Shown in pieces: positions 22,709-32,199 of a stretch of DNA of 64,000 nt. The position numbers and the translations under genes are program-made. The stretch is taken from positions 33,832,110-33,896,109 of the forward strand of contig NC_054886.1 of assembly GCF_018320785.1 (NCBI RefSeq), given 5' to 3'. Under the pieces are notes generated by a model, which was given only the letters and a program-made list of their open reading frames with translations, was not told the DNA's origin and searched no databases. How positions within the stretch are numbered: position 1 is the stretch's first letter; each line of letters starts with the position of its first letter. The DNA is from Cheilinus undulatus. Lineage: Eukaryota > Chordata > Actinopteri > Labriformes > Labridae.

Positions 22709-23007
22709 TTTACTGCAGCTTCCCTTCAGGAAACATGAAACTTTTAAGAATCACACACTGAGAATGGGAACACAAGAGGTTTACCTGTAGGGGTTGTTGA
22801 GCAGGTTGAGCTGCTGCAGAGCTCCAAGCTTGTTGAACCATTCATGGTTGAGAGCGGTCAGGTTATTATCAGACAGATCCAGATTCTCCAGACTCCAAAG
22901 AGAATCAAACGCTGATGGATGGATCACAGCTAGACTGTTACCTGAAAGAACACGATCTACATTAAAACTATCCTGCAGTATTATTGGATTATTAAAAACA
23001 TCATAGT

Positions 23008-23179
23008 CGGCGCACCAGTAGTCGAGTGGTTAAGGCGCGCACCATATACGCAGGCGACCCGGGTTGAAATCCAGCCTGTGGCATTATTTCCTGCATGTCT
23101 CTCTTCCCTGTTTCTGACTCTATCCACTGTCCTATCTAATAAAGGAAAAAAATGCCAAAAATATATCTTTAAAAAAAAC
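23008..23179 (+). mobile_element. tRNA-derived SINE with 12-bp TSD (AAACATCATAGT)
   Basis: Starts with a tRNA-like head (A box region AGTCGAGTGGTTAAGGCG, B box GGGTTGAAATCC) and ends with the common fish SINE tail CTAATAAAGG...ATGCCAAAAATAT. The exact duplication AAACATCATAGT flanks it at 22996-23007 and 23180-23191. Copy B at about 48930 reads straight through (AAAAACACCCTGGTCTTACAG). Confidence 0.9.
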
Positions 23180-23873
23180 AAACATCATAGTCTTACAGAA
23201 AAGGAATTATTTTTCATTATCAGTAAAGGCCACAATTTTGAATTTCTTCAGCTGTTTAGCTCATCTCTCTTGTTTTGTTGAAAGGCTAGGGTTTGCATTT
23301 ACCCTTTATTTTCAGTAGAACATGTCTACTCTGTGTTGTGGTCTACCTCTAGTCTATAATCATCACATTCAGCTCACATATTAGGAATATCTTCTCAGTC
23401 TTTATCTAACCCTAACCCTAATCCAGTCATCTTTACCATGTAGACTCAGAACCTTCAACTTCCTGTGGCCAGTCAGATCATCATCAGTCACCTCAGTGAT
23501 GCTGTTGAAGGAGAGATCAAAAGTCAAGGCGCGGTCTGTTACCACAGGAACACGGGTGAATCCATCGTAGGCGCAGTTACACAAGAACTCCTGGTCACAG
23601 CGTCCGCAGGTAGGTCTCTCTCCATCAGCGTCTGACCTCTGAGCCCAGCTGAGGAAGAGGAGGAGGAAAAGACGGTATGTTCGCTGCTTCATATTGCAGT
23701 GGGAGAGAAGTGCATTGAGGTGACAGAACCACAGCAAAGTGAATGATATAGATTCATGGGGGCAGTGAGGCAGAGATGGAGCAAAAGAGAAGTACATCTA
23801 GGAAGGCGGTTTAACAATAGGGTAAAAATGTGGAAAAATAGAGAACCAAGCTGAAAAACAGGAAGGAGATTTA

Positions 23874-24563
23874 GGTCGTTTTCACATCTGATAGTCCGGG
23901 GACTCGGTCCGTTTTGGAACGGAAATTGCAACAATGTTGTTCTTTCCTTTGGTTTAGTTCGCATTCATACTGCTCTTTGTCAAATGGACCAAACCGTCTG
24001 AACACCTACAACATCTGCCCACTAAGGGCGCTGTCGTCACAAATGGTGACGAAGAAGAAAAGCCGGCGTAGAAGAAGACGAAACGGGGAAATCCAGCTGC
24101 TTCCACCGGTCTTTTTTCCAAGTAAACAATGAAAAAAAAAAACAGAATTTACCACAGTCTTGGGGTTTCTGCTCTCGCATTGGGGCATAAAGAGCAGCCA
24201 GCGAAACGTGATTCTTTAAATAAGACTCAGCACTGACAACGACATGTTGCTATGGCTACACAGATGCAAGCGAGGTACCGACGTATTTGAGTGTATTAAA
24301 TCACATATATATCATTACGCTTTATGCCACTTCCATTGGTTCACAAGTTGGTCCGCTTTGCTTTCTCACCTCAAATGAACTGCACAAGGGTTCGTTTGGA
24401 AGCGGACTGAGACCCCCTGTTTTTAAGCGGACCAGAGTCGCTGGTTTGGTCCACACCAGAGTTCATGTGAGCTTTCACACCACTCCAAACGAACCGGACT
24501 ATCCGGGAAAACGGACCAGAGTTCGTTTAAAGTGGTCCAAACAGCTCTGGTGTGAATGTGTCC
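23874..24563. mobile_element. PIF/Harbinger-like non-autonomous element (TTA TSD)
   Basis: A 690-bp insertion bounded by TTA at 23871-23873 and 24564-24566. Its ends, GGTCGTTTTCACATCTGATAG and the complement of TCTGGTGTGAATGTGTCC, are loose inverted repeats, and inside are several palindromic CGGACC/GGTCCG motifs. Copy B shows the empty site (GAATTAATTTAAACAAAAG). The superfamily is inferred from the 3-bp TSD. Confidence 0.75.
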
Positions 24564-24720
24564 TTAAACAAAAGCTCAATGATGGGAAAACCAAAACTTA
24601 CAAGATCCAAACAGGAAAACACAAAATCCACAGGGACTAAATGCAAACATGATTAGACAAATGTGAGACTACTGGTACAATAGCAGTGAAGGAACACTTC
24701 AGAGGCAAGAATTAAGAAAA

Positions 24721-25728
24721 AAAACAAACACAGAAAACTGAGGAAACTCAAAGAAAAAATAGAGGAAACAGAAATACATGGAGAGGGAAGAACTACAAAA
24801 CAACACGTGGGAATGATGACGGTTGTAACCGGCTTCTACCAGTATGTGGAGCTGGAGAAAATCCATGACATCATCATGGAAATGCTTAGGGGCAGACCCC
24901 GATCATACATGCGAAATTGGAAGCAAATCAGATGTTCACCATAAGAGTTACAACAACTTCCTGTCAAAAGGTGAGATTTTTCAGTGGTTACCTTTGCTAC
25001 TGAAGTTTGGCTTAATGAAACATGCTAGTGTCATGGACAGATATTGTCACTCTACTGAGGCCTGAGCCTGAAAAATTATACAGAGTGAGACAAAATAAAT
25101 TACCCTAATATGTCACTTCCTGTTGCCAGTAGGGGTTGCTTTGATGAGATGTTTGCTGTGTTTGGTGTAATACTATGGACTCGACAGAACTTTTTGAATG
25201 AGACAAAGTGATGTAAGCAGGACTAACACCAAGATGAAGCCATTTAGAACCATCTAGAAAGCATTATTTTGACATTGAAATGAAGCTGGTGGACTTCCTG
25301 TTGGGATTTGGGCATGGGTCCAAGAGACTTTGTTGTAGGTGTGGTAATGATACAGATGCAGACTAGAAATCATCCACTCTAGTTGAATGGCGTGTGGGGG
25401 CTGAATGTTTAAATAAGGTGCTGTGGCAGAGTGAAACTGGTGCAGAGAAGCTCAATGTGTGATCATCACTGTATAATTTGGTGATAATTGCCATAAACAC
25501 CTAAATGTTATAAGACTTACTGGTCTTTTCACACAGCAAAAAAAAAAAAAGTAGAAGAAAAAGATGTCCAAATTTTGCCTTTGGTCATGGCCTTGTTGTA
25601 TGGCGAACACTCAAGTTATGAATATCTATTGATCTTCAACTCGTCCAGAATGACAAAAATGAAAAACAAAAGAAAACAATAATAAAAATAAAGTAAAAGA
25701 AAAAAGAAAAAAAAGTACAATAAAATCA
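24721..25728. other. Degenerate dispersed repeat sequence
   Basis: Fragments such as GAAGCAAATCAGATGTTCA and CTTCCTGTTGGGATTTGGGC recur at 22370-22430, 48570-48620 and 32440-34150. I see no gene. Confidence 0.45.
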
Positions 25729-26109
25729 AAGCTGCAAGCAGCGATAACGGGCCCTCACAACCCGCTGCATGTCGAGGTGTTACGCGAAACCGGATACGTA
25801 GCAACCACTGCATGCCAGCAACAAGGCGCGCTGCACCCATGGGTTATGTGAGCTTTGCACCACTCACACTGTCACAGAAACAGAGGGTGATGCCTGTCAT
25901 TAATTTCCAGGGCTTGCCATTATTTTGGCTTGTGTGCACACTCACTCCACAGGAGAAAAATGGCTGAGTGGCTGAAAGCATTAACTAAATGTTCCAATCA
26001 TTGGTGATGAAGATCGACCAGAGGAGCAAAAAGAGAGCTCAAGATGTGTACAAGTTTGTTTCATCATTTTCGTCAATAATTTTATATCTATTTATATCTC
26101 TTCTCAAGT
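25729..26109 (+). repeat. 5' terminus of a dispersed fish repeat (GCTGCAAGCAGCGAT family)
   Basis: Begins AAGCTGCAAGCAGCGATAAC and GGGCCCTC, matching the inverted terminus at about 41355 over roughly 250 bp. The 3' terminus of the same family is at 34577. Whether the two ends belong to one insertion is unclear because tRNA-like and KIF5 sequences lie between them. Confidence 0.6.
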
Positions 26110-28255
26110 ATGAAAACGGACTTCAGCAGCAAAGATTAACACTCATGGAGATGTGCAACACAAGATGTGAAAATGTTCTTCAGCAGCAAAGATTGTGGAT
26201 CGTAGAGATGTTCTACTCCAATATGAATATGGTCTCCAGCAGCAAAGATCATCACTCATGGAGATGTGCAACTCTAGTATGAAAATCGTCTCCAGCAGCA
26301 AAGATTGTGGATCGTAGAGATGTTCTACTCCAGATGTGAAGTCTCAGAGAAACTGCAGGTAGCTTTAACCTGTGTGTTAGCTCAGTTGGACTGGTAACTG
26401 CCCTGGAGTCATGAGGTTGTTGGTTCAAATCTTCTGTGGATTTTTGAAGCTGCTGGTGTAAATGGCTGACTCAGGAGTAAAGAGGACTGCCATAGAGTTG
26501 GAGGGTTGTGGGTTTGATTCTTGGTGCAGTTTTAAGTCCAGTCCCCAAAAGCAGAGATCAGATCCTCTGAGAACCATCAACAGGTGTGTGTCTCAGTGGA
26601 TCAGTGGAAAAGCAAACTGACTGTGAATCAGGAGGTCACAGGTTCAAATCTTATCATGGGTTCATCTATTTTAAAAGTCTGAGTCCAAATCTAGACTTCA
26701 GGAGACCTGGACAGGAGGTGGCCTTTCAAATCTAACCAATGACTTTAAGTTTTTCAAGATTGAGATGTGCAACACAAGATGTGAAAATGTTCTTCAGCAG
26801 CAAAGATCATCACTCATGGGGATGCGCAACACAAGATGTTAAAACAGTCGTCAGCAGCAAAGATTATCACTCATGGAGATGTGCAACTCAAGATGTGAAA
26901 ATGCTCTTCAGCAGCAAAGATTATCACGCATGGAGATGTGCAACTCTAGTATGAAAATGGTTTCCAGCAACAAAGACTGTGGATTGTAGAGATGTTTTAC
27001 TGCAGATGTGAAGTCTCAGAGAAACTGCAGGTAGCTTTAGCCTGTGTGTTAGCTCAGCTGGACTGGTAACTCCCCTGGAGTCATGAGGTTGTTGGTTCAG
27101 ATCTTCTGTGGATTTTTGAAGCTGCTGGTGTAAATGGCTGACTCAGGAGTAAAGAGGACTGCCATAGAGTTGGAGGGTTGTGGGTTTGATTCTTGGTGCA
27201 TTTTTAAGTCCAGTCCCCAGAAGCAGAGATCAGATCCTCTGAGAACCATGAACAGGTGTGTGTCTCAGTGGATTAGTGGAAAAGCAAACTGACTGTGAAT
27301 CAGGAGGTCACAGGTTCAAATCTTATCATGGGTTCATCTATTTTAAACATCGGAGTCCAAATCTAGACTTCAGGAGACCTGGACAGGAGGTGGCCTTTCA
27401 AATCTAACCAATGACTTTAAGTTTTCAAGATTGAGATGTGCAACACAAGATGTGAAAATGTTCTTCAGCAGCAAAGATTATCACTCGTGGAGATGTTCTT
27501 CTCTAGTATGAAAATGGTCTCAGGCAGCAAAGACTGTGGATCGTAGAGATGTTCTACTCCAGATGTGAAGCCTCAGAGAATCTGGATCTATCTTTAACCT
27601 TTGTGTTAGCTCAGCTGGACTGGTAACTCCCCTGGAGTCATGAGGTTGTTGGTTCAGATCTTCTGTGAATTTTTGAAGCTGCTGGTGTAAATGGCTGACT
27701 CAGGAGTAAAGAGGACTGCCATAGAGTTGGAGGGTTGTGGGTTTGAGTCTTGGTGCATTTTTAAGTCCAGTCCCCAAAAGCAGAGATCAGATCCTCTGAG
27801 AACCATGAACAGGTGTGTGTTTCAGTGGATTAGTGGAAAAGCCAACTGACTATGAATCAGGAGGTCACAGGTTCAAATCTTAGCATGGATTCATCTATTT
27901 TAAAAGTCTGAGTCCAAATCTAGACTTCAGGAGACCTGGACAGGAGTTGGCCTTTCAAATCTAACCAATGTCTTTAAGTTTTCAAGATTTGAGTCCAGAT
28001 AAAGAAGGAAAAGCCGCTCTGAGGCTCTGCTGCATGTCTGGCTCTGTAGCCTAAAGAGATGGTGGACTGACTCAGAGTCTGGAGGTTCCAGGTTCGACTC
28101 CCATCTTGGTCTCAGTGAATTTTAAAGCCACATCCTGAACAAAGAGGATAAATGCGCCAGGAGAAGAGGTGGTAGTGTGAAAGGTATGGCGGCGGTAGCA
28201 CAGAGGACTGGACTAGACCAGTTCTGCAGGGGATGCTGGGGTTCAAACCCCACTG
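26110..28255 (+). repeat. Hierarchical tandem array of tRNA-like modules
   Basis: Three large units begin near 26333, 27004 and 27560, each starting CAGATGTGAAG. Each unit holds three modules resembling tRNA genes. The first has an A box TTAGCTCAGTTGG at about 26377 and a B box GGTTCAAATC at 26422, about 44 bp apart as in tRNAs. The second has GGTTTGATTC at 26511. The third has GGTTCAAATC at 26641. Two further modules follow, with GGTTCGACTCC at 28091 and GGTTCAAACCC at 28240, the latter flanked by a complementary GGGG/CCCC stem. The third module has an anticodon-like loop CTGTGAA in a CTGA/TCAG stem. Between the units lie short repeats of about 58 bp (TTCAGCAGCAAAGATTATCA...). No module has a clear acceptor stem, so these are tRNA-derived relics, not functional tRNAs. 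Confidence 0.75.
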
Positions 28256-28474
28256 TGGCCGGTACCTGGATCAAGGCATGCCTGATGGAGGAGGGGGGAC
28301 GCGGTGCAGCTCCCCCCTGGGGAGGCGTCAGAGATGTAAGTAGGGGGTTATGCAACAAAAACGCAGACACAGCTGGAGTTTTACAGGATGGAGTCTTTAT
28401 TTGCACACATGGATGATCACTGAGCCCCTCATGGGGACTTCATCTCCTCCACTGTACAAACAGGAAATACTTAC
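28256..28474. other. Sequence between tRNA-like array and KIF5 fragment
   Basis: No clear gene. The surviving donor site of the broken KIF5 exon is at its right edge. Confidence 0.35.
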
Positions 28475-28484
28475 CTTATCCTCC

Positions 28485-28675
28485 AGGGTCAGGGTACCAA
28501 AGTATCATTTATTTTGAAAGGGCATTTGAACGTACGGAAATCAAGGAAACGGACAACTTCACTCTTTTTTCAATTTGTGTCCAGAATTGAAAAAAGAGTG
28601 AAGTTGTCCGTTTCCTTGATTTCCGTACGTTCAAATGCCCTTTCAAAATAAATGATACTTTGGTACCCTGACCCT
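28485..28675. repeat. Perfect 91-bp inverted repeat with 9-bp spacer
   Basis: Arms 28485-28575 and 28585-28675 are exact reverse complements over 91 bp when compared base by base; the spacer is TGTGTCCAG. The outer 40 bp or so of the right arm, ending CCCTGACCCTCCAGG, is repeated directly once more at 28681-28723. The structure lies inside a KIF5 exon and splits it. It could form a cruciform in DNA or a long hairpin in RNA. It is either a young foldback or template-switch event, or an assembly artefact at a hairpin. Confidence 0.95.
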
Positions 28676-29127
28676 CCAGGCCCTTTCAAAATAAATGATA
28701 CTTTGGTACCCTGACCCTCCAGGCCCTTCAGGTCCTCTCTGGCCTGCTCCCTCTGCTCATTCAGCAGCCTGCAAACAAAAACCACATGAACTCACATTCA
28801 ACATAAATAAACGTACGGATGAGTCCTTTACTCACATGAGTTTCTGCAGCTTGGCGTCCTTCTCCTGCTCTTCAGTCTTCAGTCTGTCGTAGTCTGACAT
28901 CAGCCTCTCCTGCTCCAGCAGCAGACCCTGGTTCAGACTGAGAGGAGATGCTCGCTAAGCTCTGATTGGCCGGTTTTTAATGGCAGAGTACCTGTGAGGA
29001 GAAATGTCAACAAACCACATCAACATAGATTCATTTTGTTCATCTGGTTTCTGGAAATTTCTCCAAACATTTATGTGGCTTCAAAAATGGTAGAAGGCAG
29101 AACATTTCTGAAATGATAGAGCTTTAC

Positions 29128-29990
29128 ATCAGTGGGTCCCAACCTTTTATCTTTGGGTCCCTCTGCTCTAAACACTCTAAAGCCCCCCAGGACAATCTCT
29201 GAGAAATTAAACATCATTTTTAACTGTTTTATTGACTAAATCCCAGCATAACAGGCCTGCATAAATGAGTTCTTTATACATATCTGCATATAAACTATCC
29301 ATCATTACAACAGCATTTAGAGCCACCATAAGAATACAAAAATGAGAAGGTTCAGTCAATTTTTAAGTAAAATCTCAAACATTTTTAATTTAACAAGTCA
29401 TAAATTTACCAGACAAAGAAAACTGGAAATTTATGTCAACTAAAAGGGAGAATTTTTTGTCATTATAAAATCCAAAAGAGCCGTGGAAAAAGAAAATGAC
29501 AAGAGAAGAAGCTGTTTTCCTTCCATAAGTCCTACAGTTGATCGCCTGATCAGGAGATTTTTCTTAGTAGGATTGATCAGTGAGGAAATGATCCAAGAAT
29601 GATCACATGATCATTATTCCCCAGACTCTGAAGAGACATTTCTGTTCACTGTTTTCAGTTTGGATCTTTGTAAATTCACTAGTTTAGGATGTTCAATGCT
29701 GACATTACAAACTTGAAATTTTAAAGAGCATGATAAAATAATTTAGGACTTCTGAACAAGAAAATTCTGAGTTCAGGTTCTTGAAAAAATAAGACTTTAT
29801 CATCTCAAAAATGTATTTTTAAATGTCACCTTTTTCCAAGAAATGTACAGATCCTCTTTATTTTGTTGGACCTTTTAGAGGGCTCTAATACTTCCTCTTA
29901 CATCACATTTTCAAGCATGACTCTATAAATAAAAGTTCATTTTAGGCGCCCCCGCCTAGGGGTGTCTGGACCCCAAGTGGGGAACCTTCA
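29128..29990. mobile_element. Possible hAT-like element in KIF5 fragment intron
   Basis: Left edge CAGTGGGTCCCAACCTTTT faces right-edge sequence CCCAAGTGGGGAACCTTCA. The pattern resembles the common CAGTGGTTCCCAACC hAT ends, but no target duplication was identified. Confidence 0.35.
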
Positions 29991-30000
29991 CATGATGATG

Positions 30001-30140
30001 TAACAGGTGTGTGTAGACTTTTAGAGCCAGGGTAAAGCCAGACTAATGTAACAGGTGTGTGTAGACTTTTAGAGCCAGGGTAAAGCCAGACTAATGTAAC
30101 AGGTGTGTGTAGACTTTTAGAGCCAGGGTAAAGCCAGACT
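30001..30140. repeat. Three direct copies of a 48-bp unit
   Basis: Units start at 30001, 30049 and 30097, each beginning TAACAGGTGTGTGTAGACTT. The last is cut at 44 bp. The copies look identical to one another, so the expansion is recent. Confidence 0.95.
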
Positions 30141-30502
30141 ACAGTCGTATGCAGCTAAAAGTTCCTGGCTCAGTAAAGAGGAGTGTTACGAGGATTTTAC
30201 ATCCTTCCTCATGAGGATCACACACAGTAGACAGTCGTAATGACTGTCACTACTTTGGTTTGAAAAAACAATAAAACTTTAGGATCATTTAAACCAGCAT
30301 AAAGTGGTTCAGTGACAACCAATCAAATCTGTGGAAATATCCTAGATCTAAAAAACATCAAACATGAATAGGTTTGTTGATTTTTCTACTGCTTCATTCG
30401 TCTCTGTGGACTTGAAGTCAAAATTTCAGTCCTGGTTTAGACAGTTTAGACTAAATTCCTGTTCCAGTTCAAGTCTGGTCACAGACAGTTATTAGTCTAA
30501 AT

Positions 30503-31436
30503 GAGTAAAACTCAACGTGTGGCTTCATTGGGATGGTTTGTGGCTCTTTTATGTCTTCATTTCAAATATTTTTCCCCAGAAAACCTTAAAAAACTTTCAC
30601 CTCAGGAATGATCCATATCAGTCACATTAATCAGTTTGTTCCCACTCTTCTACAGGAGGCTTTAATGTCAACCTTTATTTTTTCTGTTTTTTCGTTACCC
30701 TTATTTCTAATTCTTCTCCTTTTTTTCCTTTTTTTGACACTTTTAATCCATTTTTGCCTCTTTTAGTCCATTTGTGCCTCCTCTTCTTGCCAGTTTTGTA
30801 GTTTTTGCCACTTTCATCCTGCTTTTTGCTATATGCAATTATTTCCCCTTTTGGCATTTTTTTGGCCACTTTTCACCCAATTTAAGCTGCTTTTTGACAT
30901 TAAATGACACTGTTTACATTTTTGTCACTCTTTGCATCATTTTGCCCATTTAGTCACTTTTCACCAATAATTTACCACATTTTTTGTTGCTTCTCACCCA
31001 TTTTTGCTACTGTTCACATAGTTTTTGCCATTTAATGCCTATTTTCGCCTGTTCACCAATTTTTTTGCTGCTTTTAGCCGTTTTAGTCACTTTTCATTCA
31101 TTTTTGCATCTTCTTGCCCATTTTAATCATTTTTCATTATTTTGACCACATTTTTGCAGCTTTTTTGACCATTTTACTTACTTTTATGTATTTTTACCAC
31201 ATTTTTTGCTGCTTTCTGATCATTTTTGTTATCTGTAACTCCTTTTTCGACACTTTTCACCCAGTTTTTGCCACTTTATTCCAATTTTGAACCTTTATAC
31301 CATTTTTTTTTCTGCTTTTGATCATTTATGTCTCCTTTAATCCATTTTTGCCACTTTTCACCACTTTAAATGTGGCTATTGCAAAGGCATTTTTCAAAAA
31401 TTTGGCTCTTTTGTTGAGCAGTTTTCAGTAACACTG
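30503..31436. mobile_element. hAT-like element with 8-bp TSD GTCTAAAT
   Basis: Exact GTCTAAAT at 30495-30502 and 31437-31444. The right end, inverted, reads CAGTGTTACTGAAAACTGCT, and the left end GAGTAAAACTCAACG is a shortened match. The interior (about 30680-31375) is a TTTTTGCCACTTTT-type array. Located in an intron of the KIF5 fragment. Confidence 0.75.
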
Positions 31437-32199
31437 GTCTAAATTAATATACTTATTTTACTGCAGACTTTGATTCAAATATCTCATGCCATGTGTTTCT
31501 TCTTATGTCTGTGCTCTCTAACATCTATAAAAATGTAGTTTGATTTAAAACAGTCAGACTTACTCTGTGAGCTGGTCCAGCATCCTCTGCTGGTCTTGGA
31601 TCTGGTCTCTCAGTGGGCTCAGCTGTTTGTGGTGAGCCTCTCTGTGGTTCTCCAGCTGCTCCTCCAGAGTTTTCTGTGCCACACAGACACAAAAACATTC
31701 AGCTATTTCACATTTCTGTAACAGAGATTCTCAGTGACGTGTTTCCTCCTCACCTTTATGTCCCCGTCCTCCTTCTCCTTCTCCTCTCCTGACATCTCGT
31801 GTCTTTTCTCTGATGAAAAACAAAGAGGAAAATTCATTCAAGTTAACCTGTTTTTACTTGAGCTCAGATGTTTTAATGGTTAATATAAATGTGCGAACCG
31901 TGAGTCTGCAGCTTAGCGAGCTCCTCTGTCAGAGCGTCCTGGCTCTCCTCCAGCTGTCTCTTCTTCTGCTCCATGTTCTGCATGTAGTCCATCAGAGACT
32001 TGATCTTGGCCTGGTGCTGCACAGACCACACAAAAATGTGCTGCTTGTTTGTGCTGCTCACCTCCTGCCAACGTTTATATATTCCCAGTTTTTAAATATC
32101 TATTTATTTTGAGGTTGACTGTCACTAGGAAGCAATCCGACTTCATCTGTCCACACAAACATTTGTGTGTCAGCCATGTTTGTCTGCTGACACCACCAG

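Larger units (their letters stand above)
22089..23692 (-). pseudogene. Truncated TLR2 copy: exons 1, 2 and part of exon 3
   Basis: Exon 1 (23437-23692, [12 protein letters not shown]...) and exon 2 (22785-22941) are full length with intact splice signals and differ from copy B by only one residue in exon 1 (TEVTDDD against TEVADDD). Exon 3 starts normally at 22152 but homology stops at 22089 after about 64 of 150 bp, at the segment coding RRLAFGG. No exons 4-11 follow before copy A begins at 18099. The piece includes the signal peptide, LRRNT and first LRRs only. It could be transcribed from its own copied promoter, and splicing onward into copy A is conceivable but unsupported. Inferred origin: partial duplication of the 5' end of copy B. 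It carries a SINE and a PIF/Harbinger-like insertion absent from B. Confidence 0.85.
22089..24720. repeat. Segmental duplicate of the 5' end of copy B
   Basis: Aligns with 48286-49770: part of exon 3, intron 2, exon 2, intron 1, exon 1 and about 300 bp of upstream flank. The order and orientation are the same. Extra sequence here but not in B marks later insertions at about 22436-22708, 23008-23179 and 23874-24563. Confidence 0.85.
28475..32016 (-). pseudogene. Kinesin-1 heavy chain (KIF5) coiled-coil gene fragment, five exons
   Basis: Five exons on the minus strand with GT-AG borders and compatible phases encode the stalk region of kinesin-1 heavy chain: 31899-32016 ([19 protein letters not shown]...), 31754-31809 (EKRHEMSGEEKEKEDGDIK), 31564-31673 ([20 protein letters not shown]...), 28836-28937 (LNQGLLLEQERLMSDYDRL...) and a broken exon from 28768 (LLNEQREQAREDLKGLE). 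In KIF5 proteins these blocks occur in this order. The last exon is interrupted after GLE by a 28485-28675 inverted repeat plus a repeated arm, and its original donor (GATAAG then GTAAGTATT) survives at 28474. The motor domain and the C-terminal tail are absent from the window. Introns are kept, so this is a genomic segment copy, not a retrocopy. I infer a dead or captured fragment. Confidence 0.8.

Noticed and set aside
23437-23797. Upstream in-frame start (MYFSFAPSLPHC...) for TLR2 exon 1 in the fragment and in copy B
   Set aside because: The signal-peptide core follows the downstream Met, and the equivalent upstream frame is not kept in copy A.
26370-28255. Functional tRNA genes
   Set aside because: A and B boxes are recognisable, but acceptor stems and most arm pairings are missing, so they are better seen as tRNA-derived repeats.
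26110-28255. CRISPR-like repeat-spacer array
   Set aside because: The window is vertebrate and the repeats are long, imperfect tandem units with tRNA-like boxes, not short identical repeats with unique spacers.
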